A DNA stretch of 64,000 nucleotides from Verrucomicrobiaceae bacterium (lineage in GTDB: Bacteria > Verrucomicrobiota > Verrucomicrobiia > Verrucomicrobiales > Verrucomicrobiaceae), in the NCBI GenBank assembly GCA_015075365.1, contig JABTUN010000002.1, forward strand, positions 186,001-250,000, read 5' to 3'. Of this stretch, positions 24,569 through 33,781 are shown one piece after another (position 1 is the first letter of the stretch; each line of letters begins with the position of its first letter). The notes below the pieces were generated by a model, which was given only the letters and a program-made list of their open reading frames with translations, was not told where the DNA came from and did not search any database. Made by a program: the position numbers and the translations under genes.

Positions 24569-25839
24569 CCGCATCCCCCGTCGAACTCCTCGCCACCTCC
24601 CTCTTCGCCCTCGCGGTGCTGCACACCTTCTCGGTGAAGCGCTTTGCCCACTGGGCGCATCACTATCCAAAAGGGTCCATCCAGGAAAACCTGCTGCATT
24701 TCCTGGCGGAGACGGAGGTCGTGTTCGGCCTGTGGGCCGCGGCCCTGTTCACCGGCATCATGGCCATCAAGGGCAGCGTGCATGAGGCCGTGCATTACAT
24801 CGAGAGCCTGAACTTCACGGAGCCGAAGTTTGTCCTCGTGGTCATGGTGGTGGCGGCCACGCGCCCTGTGGTGCGGCTGGCGGAGAGCCTCATCTCCTTC
24901 CTGGCGCGCCTGCTGCCCTTGCGGGAAAGCATGGCCTTCTATGTCTCCGCGCTGTCCTTTGGCAGCCTGCTGGGCTCCTTTATCACCGAGCCGGCGGCGA
25001 TGACGCTGCTGGCCATCCTGCTGAAGCGCCGTTACTTCGACCGCGGCATCAGCACGCGGCTGGCCTATGCCACGCTGGGCCTGCTGTTCGTCAATGTCTC
25101 CATCGGCGGCACGCTGACCCACTTTGCCGCGCCGCCGGTGCTCATGGTGGCGGCGAAATGGCAGTGGGACATGGCCTTCATGTTCACCACCTTCGGCTGG
25201 AAGGCCGCCGCCAGTTGCATGGCCTCCACCGCGCTCGTGGCGTGGGTGTTCCGCAGGGAGATCCACGCGGTGGAGGTGCATCCGCAGCCGCCGCAGCCCA
25301 TCCCCGCCTGGCTCACCGTGCTGCATGTGCTGTTCCTGGCCTCCATCGTCTTTTTCGCCCACCACCCGGATGTCTTCTTCGGCGTCTTCATGATGTTCCT
25401 CGGCCTGGTGACCGCCACGCGGGAGTTTCAGGACAACTTGAAGCTGCGGGAGGGCCTGCTCGTCGGCTTTTTCCTCGCCGGGCTCGTCACGCTCGGCTCC
25501 TTGCAGTCCTGGTGGCTCAAGCCGCTCATCAGCGGCCTGGATGGCGCCACGCTCTACTTTGGTGCCACCGGCCTGACCGCCATCACGGACAACGCCGCCC
25601 TCACCTACCTCGGCTCCCTCGTCGAGGGCATCTCCGCCGACCTGCAATACGCGCTGGTGGCCGGTGCTGTGACCGGCGGCGGCCTCACGGTCATCGCCAA
25701 CGCGCCCAATCCCGCCGGCGTCGGCATCTTGCAGACCAGCGAGGCCTTCAAGGGCGAGGGCATCAGCCCCCTGGGCCTCCTTTTAGGCGCGCTGCCTCCC
25801 ACTGCCGTGGCCGTGGTGTTCTTCTGGCTGCTGCATTGA
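24565..25839 (+). CDS. putative Na+/H+ antiporter (Na_H_antiport_3-like)
   Basis: 424 aa with about 10-11 hydrophobic segments. Sequence such as SFGSLLGSFITEPAAMTLLAILL, VNVSIGGTLTHFAAPPVLMVA and GATGLTAITDNAALTYLGSLV followed by GGGLTVIANAPNPAG is typical of the bacterial putative Na+/H+ antiporter family PF07399 (family assignment from memory). Conserved Asp and Asn residues lie in broken helices. It overlaps the CaCA gene by 4 bp and probably works with it and the stress protein in ion and pH homeostasis. Confidence 0.85.
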   Translation: MTASPVELLATSLFALAVLHTFSVKRFAHWAHHYPKGSIQENLLHFLAETEVVFGLWAAALFTGIMAIKGSVHEAVHYIESLNFTEPKFVLVVMVVAATRPVVRLAESLISFLARLLPLRESMAFYVSALSFGSLLGSFITEPAAMTLLAILLKRRYFDRGISTRLAYATLGLLFVNVSIGGTLTHFAAPPVLMVAAKWQWDMAFMFTTFGWKAAASCMASTALVAWVFRREIHAVEVHPQPPQPIPAWLTVLHVLFLASIVFFAHHPDVFFGVFMMFLGLVTATREFQDNLKLREGLLVGFFLAGLVTLGSLQSWWLKPLISGLDGATLYFGATGLTAITDNAALTYLGSLVEGISADLQYALVAGAVTGGGLTVIANAPNPAGVGILQTSEAFKGEGISPLGLLLGALPPTAVAVVFFWLLH

Positions 25840-26643
25840 TCACCGCTCTCCGCGCAGCACAGCGTGGAAGGCGGCAAACAGGCGTGCCACATCCTGCGGA
25901 TCGTGCGCATGGCAGCAGGCCGCGCTTTCGGCGTGCGGCGGCCCCACATGCACCGTGAGGCCCGTCGCGCCGAGCTCGCGAAAGGCATCCTCATCCGTCG
26001 CGTCATCCCCCGCGAAGATGGCAGCGGCGCCTGGAATGCCCAAACGCTGAAGAATCCGCCGCAGCGCGCTGCCTTTGTTCCAGTCCAGCCGCGGCCGGAA
26101 CTCCGCGATCATCTTTCCATCCAGACGCTGGAGGCCGCGCGGCACGTCCACGCGTGCCAGCGCCTCCAGCAGGTCCGCCGAGGCCTGCGGGGCCACGCGG
26201 CGGAAATGCAGGGTGAGGGACAGGCCTTTGTCCTCCACCTCCGCGCCGTCAAATCGAGCCGCCACGGCGCGCAGCCCGCTTGCGAGGCGGTCCAGCGTGT
26301 CGCGAAGTCCCTGCGCCGCCGGATGCACCCAGTCCAGGCCCGCTCCGCGCATCTCCAGCCCGTGGTTTCCCGCCAGAATCAGCCCCTCCTGCCGGATGGC
26401 CAGCCGCGCGGCCAGATCCTCCAGCCGCCGCCCGGACAGCACCGCCAGCCGCACGCGCGGATGCAGAGCCGCCAGATCCTCCAGCACCACCGGCACATCC
26501 GCATGCAGCACCGCCAGCTCCGGGTGCGCCACCAGCGGCGACAGCGTGCCGTCGAAGTCGCAGGCGATGAGCAGGCGCGGCACATCGCGCAGCCGCGCGC
26601 GCCACTCCGGCAGCTTTTCAGACCAATGCGGGCGTGGCTTCAT
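25840..26643 (-). CDS. otsB: trehalose-6-phosphate phosphatase
   Basis: 267 aa from the ATG at 26643, one base after the otsA stop. HAD-superfamily motifs are present: ACDFDGTLSPL (nucleophile Asp), LSGR, and the late acidic motif AIFAGDDATDEDAF. The basic GNHGLEMR and NKGSALRRIL segments are typical of OtsB. It dephosphorylates trehalose-6-phosphate to trehalose in the cytoplasm. It is clearly the last gene of the trehalose cluster on the minus strand. Confidence 0.94.
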   Translation of the reverse strand: MKPRPHWSEKLPEWRARLRDVPRLLIACDFDGTLSPLVAHPELAVLHADVPVVLEDLAALHPRVRLAVLSGRRLEDLAARLAIRQEGLILAGNHGLEMRGAGLDWVHPAAQGLRDTLDRLASGLRAVAARFDGAEVEDKGLSLTLHFRRVAPQASADLLEALARVDVPRGLQRLDGKMIAEFRPRLDWNKGSALRRILQRLGIPGAAAIFAGDDATDEDAFRELGATGLTVHVGPPHAESAACCHAHDPQDVARLFAAFHAVLRGER

Positions 26644-26644
26644 G

Positions 26645-28276
26645 TCAGGCGGCGTCGGCAAAGGTTTCCTCCGGCACATTCTCCTCCTCCAGGTCGTCGA
26701 GGTGCTCGATGCGCAGCATGGCCGTCAGCAGCCGGCCAGCCCAGCGGTACACGTTCTGGTGCGCCACCTGCTCCCGCATCAGGCGCATGCGGCGCTGCTG
26801 CCGCGCCGGGCTCATCGTCAGCGCCGTGCTCACCGCGGCGGAGATCTGCTCCACCGCGTAGGGGTTGACCCCCACGGCCTGGCTCAGCTCCCGTGAGGCG
26901 CCGGTGAAGTGGCTGAGGATCAGCACGCCGCGCTCGTCACCCCGGCTGGCCACGAATTCCTTCGCCACCAGGTTCATGCCGTCGTGCAGGGAGTTCACCA
27001 TGAAGAAGTCCGCCAGCCGGTGCAGCGCCATCATGTCCACCGGGCCGTGATGCTCCTTCAGCAGGCACACCGGCTGCCATTCCGGCGTGCCAAAGCGGTC
27101 GTTCACCCGGTCCACCGCTTCGTCCACCGCCTCCTGCTCCGCCTTGTAGGAGGCCAGATGATCCCGGCTGGGCACGGCGATCTGCACAAAACAGAGCTTT
27201 CCGATCCACTCCGGATGCTGCTCAAAAAAGTGCTCCAGGCCGTGGATGCGCTGCGGAATGCCCTTGGAGTAGTCCAGGCGCTCGATGCTGGCACCGATCT
27301 TCCGCCCGCGCAGCCCCGGCAGCCGTTGAAACCAGCGCTCCATCGCCGCCTGCACCTCCGCCGACTGCGCCAGCAGGCTGTCCGCCTCGAAATCAATGCT
27401 GATGGGAAACGGCCGCACCCGGGTGAGGTGCCCGCGCCGGGCGATCTCGCTGCGGTCCGTGTCCACCCGCGCCTCCAGGGAGCGGTCCACGGTGTCCAGG
27501 AAGTTCTGGCAGTGGTAATGGATGTGAAAGCCCAGCAGGTCATTGCCCAGCAGGCCGTCCAGCAGCTCCTCTCCCCATGGAAACGCGCGGAACACCTCCC
27601 GGTTCGGCCACGGGATGTGCCAGAACTGCGCGCAGATGATCCGCCCGCCCCCCATCTCCCGCAGCATGCGCGGCAGCAGGCAGAAATGGTAATCCTGGAT
27701 GAAGACCAGCGCGCGCTCCCCCTGTGTCTCCTCCAGCACCGCCTCCGCGAACAGGCGGTTTGCCTCCTTGTAGGCCTGCCAGTCCTTTGGGCGGAACTCC
27801 GGCCGCGTGAAGGTGATGTGGCACAGCGGCCACAGCCCCTCGTTCGACAACCCGTAATAGAACCCCTTCTCCAGCTCCGGGTCCACCCACACACGCCGCA
27901 GCTTGTAGCCCGGTGCCTCCGGCGGCACCATCACGCAGTCCTGCGCGTCCACCACCTCCCGGTCCGCGTCCCCCGCCCCGTGCGCCACCCAGGTGCCGCC
28001 GCTGGCCATCATGATGGGGTGCAGCGCCGTGGCCATGCCGCTGGCGGGGCGGATGCACTGGATCACGCCGGACTTGTCACGCCGGTGGATGAACGGCTCC
28101 CGGTTGGACACCACGATGAATTTCCGCCCGTCCAGGCGGGACTGGATCAACTGGTGCAGCCGTTCCCGGTCCCACCGCACGCCGGACGCCGGCCGCAGCC
28201 ACTCCAGCAGCTTGGTGCTGCGCAGCCCGTTCTTGATCAGGCCCTGGAGGCCTCCGCGTTGGGTCTTCGTTTCCAT
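26645..28276 (-). CDS. otsA: trehalose-6-phosphate synthase, GT20 family
   Basis: 543 aa. It would join a nucleotide-activated glucose to glucose-6-phosphate. Family motifs: IVVSNREPFIHRRD at the start of the GT-B fold, HDYH-equivalent IQDYHFCLLPRMLRE, FWHIPWPNREVFRAFPW, ERLDYSKGIPQRI, and the donor-site DGMNLVAKEFVA. An N-terminal extension of ~50 residues precedes the fold, and the SNREPF form differs from the SNRLP of E. coli OtsA, so this is a divergent subgroup; a related disaccharide-phosphate product is possible, but the neighbouring otsB and trehalase support trehalose. Confidence 0.92.
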   Translation of the reverse strand: METKTQRGGLQGLIKNGLRSTKLLEWLRPASGVRWDRERLHQLIQSRLDGRKFIVVSNREPFIHRRDKSGVIQCIRPASGMATALHPIMMASGGTWVAHGAGDADREVVDAQDCVMVPPEAPGYKLRRVWVDPELEKGFYYGLSNEGLWPLCHITFTRPEFRPKDWQAYKEANRLFAEAVLEETQGERALVFIQDYHFCLLPRMLREMGGGRIICAQFWHIPWPNREVFRAFPWGEELLDGLLGNDLLGFHIHYHCQNFLDTVDRSLEARVDTDRSEIARRGHLTRVRPFPISIDFEADSLLAQSAEVQAAMERWFQRLPGLRGRKIGASIERLDYSKGIPQRIHGLEHFFEQHPEWIGKLCFVQIAVPSRDHLASYKAEQEAVDEAVDRVNDRFGTPEWQPVCLLKEHHGPVDMMALHRLADFFMVNSLHDGMNLVAKEFVASRGDERGVLILSHFTGASRELSQAVGVNPYAVEQISAAVSTALTMSPARQQRRMRLMREQVAHQNVYRWAGRLLTAMLRIEHLDDLEEENVPEETFADAA

Positions 28277-28388
28277 GCCTCAGCACTACGGCGGCCTCCG
28301 CTCTTTTTCCTCCTGTACGATGGTCGTGGGCCGTGACATGCCTTGTGGCACCTCGCGCCACATGCCTGTCATCAGGTGGCAGGCATCC

Positions 28389-29921
28389 CTACAGCACGCA
28401 GTTCCCCGCCCCGCAGCGCGTCAGGATGCACACCGCCGCGTTCGTCCACCCAAACCCCGTCTCGTTCGTCGGGTAGCCAAACGCGATGTCCTCCCCCACT
28501 TCCGCGCTGCCTGTCACCGCGTTGTATTTCTCGTATAACTGCCCTGTCCGCTCAAACTCCGCCGAAAGCGTCGTCAGGAACCGGTTCGCGATCCGTGCCG
28601 ACTCCTCCCGGAAGCCGTAGCGGTCCATCCCCTGCACCGCCATCAGCACCAGCGGCGCCCACATGAATGGGGAGTCCCACTGGCAGCCGCTCCGCGTCGT
28701 GCTCGTCAGCAGCCCGTGCTCCGTCTCGAACAGTCCCAGGTTCTTCACCACCCGTGCCGCCTGCTCCTCCGTCGCCCAGCCCGCCCACAGCGGCCAGAAG
28801 GTCGTCGCATACGGATACGCACGCCGCTTCTGCGTGCTCAGTTGCCAGTCAAAGAACAACCCCGCCTTCTCGTCCCAGAAACGCGCGTGCATCCTCTCCG
28901 CCCGCTCCCGTGCCTGGCGCTCCCAGCGCTCCACCGTCGGTGGGGAGGCCCCCAGACGGCGGCGGATCTCCGCGATGTCCTTTTCCATCTGCCACACCAG
29001 CGTGTTCAGGCACACGGGCGCGAAATCCCGGATGCCCATCCCGCAGGGGCCAAACCGCCACGTCAGGTCAAAGCCGGACTCACGCACGGTCCGGTCATCC
29101 TTGTACGCCGCCTGCGTCAGGGTGTCCGTCCGGCGGTCAAAAAACACCTCCAAGCCCGGATTCTCCGGCAGATGCGCCCGCAGCCAGTCCGCCAGCCGCC
29201 GGTAGTGATCCCGCCCCGCCGCGTCCACCTCCCCGTGCAGCACCTCCGGCGCAGGGCCATCCCCCAGCGCATGATAGCGGGACAGCTCCAGCCCCGGGAT
29301 GAACTGCGGCAGGCTGCACCAGTAGGCATGGTAGCGCTCCACCATGGGCAGGGCCTCCGCCAGCCACTCGATGTCCCCTGTCTCCTCAAACACCGACAGC
29401 ACCAACCGTCCCAAAAACGGCGGATGCGACCGCATCAGGCAGTACGTGCGGTTGCTGTTCAGCACCGTCCCATAATGCCTCACTTGATACAGTTGCAGCG
29501 TCGCGATCGATTCCGCCAGCCCGGTGCGCCCTTCACACAGCAGCCCTTGGGCGATGAAGTAGCTGTCCCAGCCATACATCTCATTAAAGCGGCCGCCCGG
29601 CACCACATACCGGCCCGGCAGGTACACCAGCCCGTGCTCCGTGATCTGCTCCGGCGCCCCGCTCAGCACCCGGATGTCGATCCGGCGCAGGGCCTCAGGC
29701 TCCAGCGTCTTGCGCAGCCGGTCCCGCACCACCCGCGCATCCTCCCCGGCGGACACATACAACGGCCAGCGCTGCTCTGCCGGCAACTCCAGCTTGCTGT
29801 CCTGCACCGCCTCCAGCGCGTCCCGCGTGTTTCGAGTCAACCGCGGCCACATCTGGCTCACATGGAGTTGCAGCGCGTTGATTTTCTCCTGGGGCAGGCG
29901 TGGGGCGGCTGGCGGCGGCAT
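28389..29921 (-). CDS. trehalase, GH37 family
   Basis: 510 aa from the ATG at 29921 (MPPPAAPRLPQEK); the frame is open further upstream without protein-like sequence. Both GH37 signatures are recognisable: PGGRFNEMYGWDSYF and QWDSPFMWAPL. Other typical stretches are SNRTYCLMRSHPPFL and ESGFDLTWRFG, with catalytic Asp and Glu residues expected in the ESGFDLTWR and C-terminal NEKYNAVTG-like regions (LYEKYNAVTGSAEVG here). It hydrolyses trehalose to glucose. No signal peptide, so likely cytoplasmic. It heads the otsA-otsB cluster, giving synthesis and breakdown together. Confidence 0.9.
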   Translation of the reverse strand: MPPPAAPRLPQEKINALQLHVSQMWPRLTRNTRDALEAVQDSKLELPAEQRWPLYVSAGEDARVVRDRLRKTLEPEALRRIDIRVLSGAPEQITEHGLVYLPGRYVVPGGRFNEMYGWDSYFIAQGLLCEGRTGLAESIATLQLYQVRHYGTVLNSNRTYCLMRSHPPFLGRLVLSVFEETGDIEWLAEALPMVERYHAYWCSLPQFIPGLELSRYHALGDGPAPEVLHGEVDAAGRDHYRRLADWLRAHLPENPGLEVFFDRRTDTLTQAAYKDDRTVRESGFDLTWRFGPCGMGIRDFAPVCLNTLVWQMEKDIAEIRRRLGASPPTVERWERQARERAERMHARFWDEKAGLFFDWQLSTQKRRAYPYATTFWPLWAGWATEEQAARVVKNLGLFETEHGLLTSTTRSGCQWDSPFMWAPLVLMAVQGMDRYGFREESARIANRFLTTLSAEFERTGQLYEKYNAVTGSAEVGEDIAFGYPTNETGFGWTNAAVCILTRCGAGNCVL

Positions 29922-30186
29922 GTCCTCATTCTCCCTGCCCCGCCGCACCATGCAATGCTCCACATCCGCCTCCCTCCCGTGGCACTGGCCGCCACAAGCC
30001 TGCTGCTCCTGCCCTTCGGTTTTCTCCGGCCGAACTCCGCCTTGTCGGCATGAGAATCGGCTCAAGCTCCAGATTTCACGTCTGAGCGTCTGGTCCAACG
30101 ATTTGAGAGGCGTGATGAGCACACCCGGGCCGGCCCGCCTTGCCCGGCACCGAGGCATCGCGGACTGGAGTGTACAAAAATGCAAC

Positions 30187-30600
30187 TCAGCCCTGCCGCG
30201 ACTCCCAAAACTCCCGCAGCACCCGCAGTTGCTTCTTGTTCGGGCGCGTCACCGCTTCGTGCTCCGGCGGCGTCACCAGCCGTTTCTCCCGTCGCGCCTC
30301 CGCCGCCCGGTGGATCCACTCCTCCGGCGTCAGGTTCTCATAAAACTCAGCCACCCGCGGCGCTCCCACGCGCTGGGCTGGCGTTCCCAGCACCTTCAAC
30401 CGAAGGCGCAGATCCCCGCGCACGATCTCGATCACATCGCCCGGCCGCAACTCGCGGGAGGCCTTCACCCGCTGTCCGTCCAGTGTCACATTCCCTTTCG
30501 CGCAAGCCTGAGTCGCCAGAGAGCGCGTCTTGAACACCCGCACCTGATGCAGCCACTTGTCCGCGCGCGGAGCTTCATTCTGGTGATCCTCGTTTGCCAT
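30187..30600 (-). CDS. S4-domain RNA-binding protein, Hsp15-like
   Basis: 137 aa. The S4 fold is clear: RADKWLHQVRVFKTRSLATQAC, GNVTLDGQRVKASRELRPGDVIEIVRG. The C-terminal part is helical and basic (EARREKRLVTPPEHEAVTRPNKKQLRVLREF), as in HslR/Hsp15, which binds stalled 50S subunits carrying peptidyl-tRNA. It lies 23 bp downstream of the phosphohexomutase gene on the same strand. Confidence 0.9.
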   Translation of the reverse strand: MANEDHQNEAPRADKWLHQVRVFKTRSLATQACAKGNVTLDGQRVKASRELRPGDVIEIVRGDLRLRLKVLGTPAQRVGAPRVAEFYENLTPEEWIHRAAEARREKRLVTPPEHEAVTRPNKKQLRVLREFWESRQG

Positions 30601-30623
30601 TGTCAGGCCGCAAAGAGGCTGTT

Positions 30624-32591
30624 TCAGGAAGCCAGCCGCACGTCAATGTCCGCGCGGAGCTTCTCCCACATGCTGGCGAGGGCGTTGCTGACCTTCGTTT
30701 TGGCAGCAGCGAGCTCGCTGGCGCTGAGTTTCTGGCCTGCGGCAGGCGTTTGGCGGCCAAACATGTAGTATTTGATCTTCGGCTCGGTGCCGGAGGGACG
30801 CACGGCAAAGCTGCGACCGTCGGCGAGATCGACGAAGAGCATTTTTTCGGTCGAAACGGGCTCACCTTCCTCGTCGATGATTCCAGGCTTGCGGAAATCG
30901 CGCACGCTGACCACGGCGCTGCCATCGACTTCCTTTGGCGGGTTCGCGCCGTAGCTGTCAGCCAGCTTTTGGATCTGCGCGGCACCGGCGGCGCCTTCGA
31001 ACACGACGCTTTCGTTGCGCTCCATGAAGAAGCCGATGTCACAATACACCTCGTCGAGCAAACCGGCGACGGTGAGGCCCTTCGAGGCCGCGTAGGCGGC
31101 GAGTTCGGCGAACATGACCACCGCGCCGTTGCCGTCTTTGTCGCGGCTGAAGTCATCGCCCATGTAGCCGTAGCTTTCCTCGCCACCGAAGACCAGGAAC
31201 TTGCTGTGCTGAAGGCGTGCGGCGCGGGATTCGGCAGCGGTGAGGTCGCGATACTTCGCGCGGATGTCGGCAGGCAGCGCGTTTTCGTATTTGTTCAGCT
31301 TGGCGCTGATCCATTTGAAGCCGGTGAGCGTGTTCACGCAGTTGATGCCAAACTTGGCCGCGATGGCGTCCTGCATCGGGCTGGTGACGAAAGTCTTGAG
31401 GAAGACGGCGTTCTTCTTGTTCGACTCGTTGAGGATGCCGAGGTCAAACATCGTCTTGATGCGATACCAGCCCATGAGTGAGCCGGTTTGGTTGCCGGTG
31501 AGGAGCTGCATCTTGCCGCTGGCATCGCGCACGCCCACGCCCATGCGGTCGCAGTCCGGATCAGTGCCGATGACGATGTCCGCGCCTTCCTTGTCGGCCA
31601 AATCGACCGCCATTTTCAAAGCGGGCGCGTTTTCCGGGTTTGGCGACTTCACGGTGGGGAAACGGCCATCGCGCACGTCCTGCTCCGGCACGGTGAAGAA
31701 GTTAAAGCCGAGTTTTTTGAGGATCACCGGCACCAAAACGCCACCGGCACCATGCAGCGCGGTGTACACGATTTTGAGCTTCTTCGCGGCTTCCTGCTGA
31801 AGGAGCTGCGGCTGGAGCATCATCGTCTCCACGCGCTCCAGATATTGCGCGTCCATGTCCGCGCCGAGCATCGTCAGCTTGCCGCGCTGGGCCTCCGGCA
31901 GCGGCGTGTAGCTTTCATCTTTGATGGCGTTCACCTCGGTGATGATGCCTTTCGCATGCGGCTCCACGATGCCCGCGCCATCGCTGAAATTCACCTTGTA
32001 GCCGTTGTCATGAGCCGGGTTGTGCGAAGCGGTGAGCATCACTCCTGCGTCGGCACGAAGCTGGCGCACGGCAAAGCTCATCTCCGGCGTCGCACGGCAG
32101 CCATCAAAGAGATAAACGTCCGCGCCGTGATCCATGGCGATCTGTGCGCAGCGTTTCGCGAATTCCGGCGAGAAATGACGCGTGTCGTGCGAGAAAACGA
32201 TCGTCGGTTTGCCGCCGAGGCCGGATTTTTCGCGATAGGCCTTGATGTAGGCCACGAGGCCGCGGGTGGCGCGGCCCACGTTGTAGAAGTTCATCGCGTT
32301 CGTGCCCACGCAGGGATGATCCGGACGCTGATCCGCCGCCGCATTGCCGCGCTCGGCTTGGGTGACGACTTTGCCAACTGTGCGACCGCGCAGACCGCCG
32401 GTGCCGAATTTCAGCGCCTGGAAGAAGCGGTCATTCAGCTCGTCCCATTGCTCCGCGGCGGCGAGTTCCTCGATGCTGGCCTTGTAAACCGGCTCGCTGC
32501 TTGCGGCGAGCAAGGCGAGGATGTTTTCGTACGTGGAGGCGAGAATCTTGCCTGCGGCGACGGCAGCGGAAAGGGTAGCTTCGATGGACAT
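30624..32591 (-). CDS. phosphoglucomutase/phosphomannomutase family enzyme
   Basis: 655 aa. All four family motifs are seen: the phosphoserine loop TASHNPAHDNGYK, the metal loop GTDPDCDRMGVG, the sugar loop GGEESYGYM and the phosphate loop RPSGTEPKIKYY. The length and the N-terminal FGTGGLRG motif fit the PGM2-like branch (phosphopentomutase or phosphoglucomutase). It interconverts sugar-1- and sugar-6-phosphates, feeding among others the nucleotide sugar used by OtsA. Exact sugar cannot be decided. Confidence 0.94.
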   Translation of the reverse strand: MSIEATLSAAVAAGKILASTYENILALLAASSEPVYKASIEELAAAEQWDELNDRFFQALKFGTGGLRGRTVGKVVTQAERGNAAADQRPDHPCVGTNAMNFYNVGRATRGLVAYIKAYREKSGLGGKPTIVFSHDTRHFSPEFAKRCAQIAMDHGADVYLFDGCRATPEMSFAVRQLRADAGVMLTASHNPAHDNGYKVNFSDGAGIVEPHAKGIITEVNAIKDESYTPLPEAQRGKLTMLGADMDAQYLERVETMMLQPQLLQQEAAKKLKIVYTALHGAGGVLVPVILKKLGFNFFTVPEQDVRDGRFPTVKSPNPENAPALKMAVDLADKEGADIVIGTDPDCDRMGVGVRDASGKMQLLTGNQTGSLMGWYRIKTMFDLGILNESNKKNAVFLKTFVTSPMQDAIAAKFGINCVNTLTGFKWISAKLNKYENALPADIRAKYRDLTAAESRAARLQHSKFLVFGGEESYGYMGDDFSRDKDGNGAVVMFAELAAYAASKGLTVAGLLDEVYCDIGFFMERNESVVFEGAAGAAQIQKLADSYGANPPKEVDGSAVVSVRDFRKPGIIDEEGEPVSTEKMLFVDLADGRSFAVRPSGTEPKIKYYMFGRQTPAAGQKLSASELAAAKTKVSNALASMWEKLRADIDVRLAS

Positions 32592-32629
32592 AAGGGCTGC
32601 GATGATAGCGGCAGCCCCTCATTTGGCAA

Positions 32630-33022
32630 TTACCTCGGGAGGAAATGAAACCATTGGTTCAGCCATCCTGTGACGGCCATGAACCCGCCCAGCACGAGGC
32701 ACCACTCCACGGCCAGCATGATGCGGCGGCTGGTGACCTGGCCGCGCTGGGCCATGGAGAGTTTTTTGCGGCGTGCACGGGGGCTGCCCGTCTCCAATGG
32801 CGGAAGTTCGTCGAGCGTTTCGAGCCGGCGCTGCTTTTGCAGACGCGGCGCGTCCGCGATGAGGCACTCCAGGCGGTGGATCTCCTTGTTCAGCTCCAGA
32901 GCACGACGCTGAAGCTGGCGCGGTTTGGCGACCTCCGGGGGAGACTTGGCGCGGCCAAGTTCCCCGGCCGTCCTAGGGCGGCGGGAGCGCACTTTCGTAT
33001 TGCCGTTGGAGAACAGGGACAT
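32630..33022 (-). CDS. small membrane-anchored coiled-coil protein
   Basis: 130 aa from the ATG at 33022 (MSLFSNGNTKVRSRRPRTAG). The frame extends upstream only as a shadow of the next gene. A basic N-terminus, an amphipathic helix (LQRRALELNKEIHRLECLIADA), a short linker and one C-terminal membrane segment (RIMLAVEWCLVLGGFMAVTGWL). Its layout, helix then tail anchor, mirrors the neighbouring gene, and the two lie 34 bp apart on the same strand. Function unknown. Confidence 0.7.
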   Translation of the reverse strand: MSLFSNGNTKVRSRRPRTAGELGRAKSPPEVAKPRQLQRRALELNKEIHRLECLIADAPRLQKQRRLETLDELPPLETGSPRARRKKLSMAQRGQVTSRRIMLAVEWCLVLGGFMAVTGWLNQWFHFLPR

Positions 33023-33056
33023 GATGCGGGAGAGATGGAAGGTTGCGACGCCGGGA

Positions 33057-33749
33057 TCAGAACATGAGCTTCGCCAGCAGCAGACCGACGAGCAGCGCGC
33101 CCATGAGCGGCAGCGTGAAGGCAAAACCACGGCGCAGCCAGATGATGAGCTCCTCCGACGGGCTGACATGCGCCACAGCGGCTGCCTCCATCGAGCTGGT
33201 GGACGGGGCGACCGCATGGGAGATGCCTGATGCGATAGGATTGGGCTCGACGACGCGCAGCGACTCCAAGCGGCGCATGCCCTTGGAAAAATCTGCCTCG
33301 GCGTCCTCAATGGCGGCGAGGGCCTGATCCAGTTCCTCATCCACCTGGCTGCGATGCCACTTCTCCGGCTGCAGGCTCTTCAAAATGTCGAGATGGCGGC
33401 GGAAGTCGTCGTGCGTGAGGCTGAGTTCCTCCACGCGCTTCTGCGCGTCATAAAGATCACGCTCCACACCGCTGACAGAGCGGTTGAGCTTCTCCAGAAG
33501 ATCACGTTTGCCGGCAACAAAGCGCTCCTGCTTCACACGCAGGGTTTCGAGATGCTGCTTCTGGCGCTCGATCTCCTCCTGTTGCATGCGGAGCTGGAGC
33601 AACTGCTCCTGTGCGGCCTTCACCTTGTGATCCATGTCCTCAAGCGGGGCGGAATCCATGAACTCCGGCGCGTCATCGAACCTGAGCAGGTCTTCTTCAA
33701 GATGTCCGGGGGAGCTGGCGACGGCGAGAGAGGGAGACTTGCGGGTCAT
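33057..33749 (-). CDS. long coiled-coil protein with C-terminal membrane anchor
   Basis: 230 aa. Residues ~40-165 are a continuous heptad-rich coiled coil (KVKAAQEQLLQLRMQQEEIE, KQERFVAGKRDLLEKLNRSV and so on). The last ~25 residues are a hydrophobic anchor (GFAFTLPLMGALLVGLLLAKL). It probably tethers or organises something at the membrane. No enzymatic motif and no named family recognised. Paired with the smaller anchored coiled-coil gene downstream. Confidence 0.78.
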   Translation of the reverse strand: MTRKSPSLAVASSPGHLEEDLLRFDDAPEFMDSAPLEDMDHKVKAAQEQLLQLRMQQEEIERQKQHLETLRVKQERFVAGKRDLLEKLNRSVSGVERDLYDAQKRVEELSLTHDDFRRHLDILKSLQPEKWHRSQVDEELDQALAAIEDAEADFSKGMRRLESLRVVEPNPIASGISHAVAPSTSSMEAAAVAHVSPSEELIIWLRRGFAFTLPLMGALLVGLLLAKLMF

Positions 33750-33781
33750 AACGGGAATTTTTTATTTTGCCCGTCTAAATA

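Noticed and set aside
30002-30186. Extension of the trehalase frame up to 30185
   Set aside because: The added 88 residues are Arg/Cys-rich and unlike GH37 N-termini; ATG at 29921 fits better.
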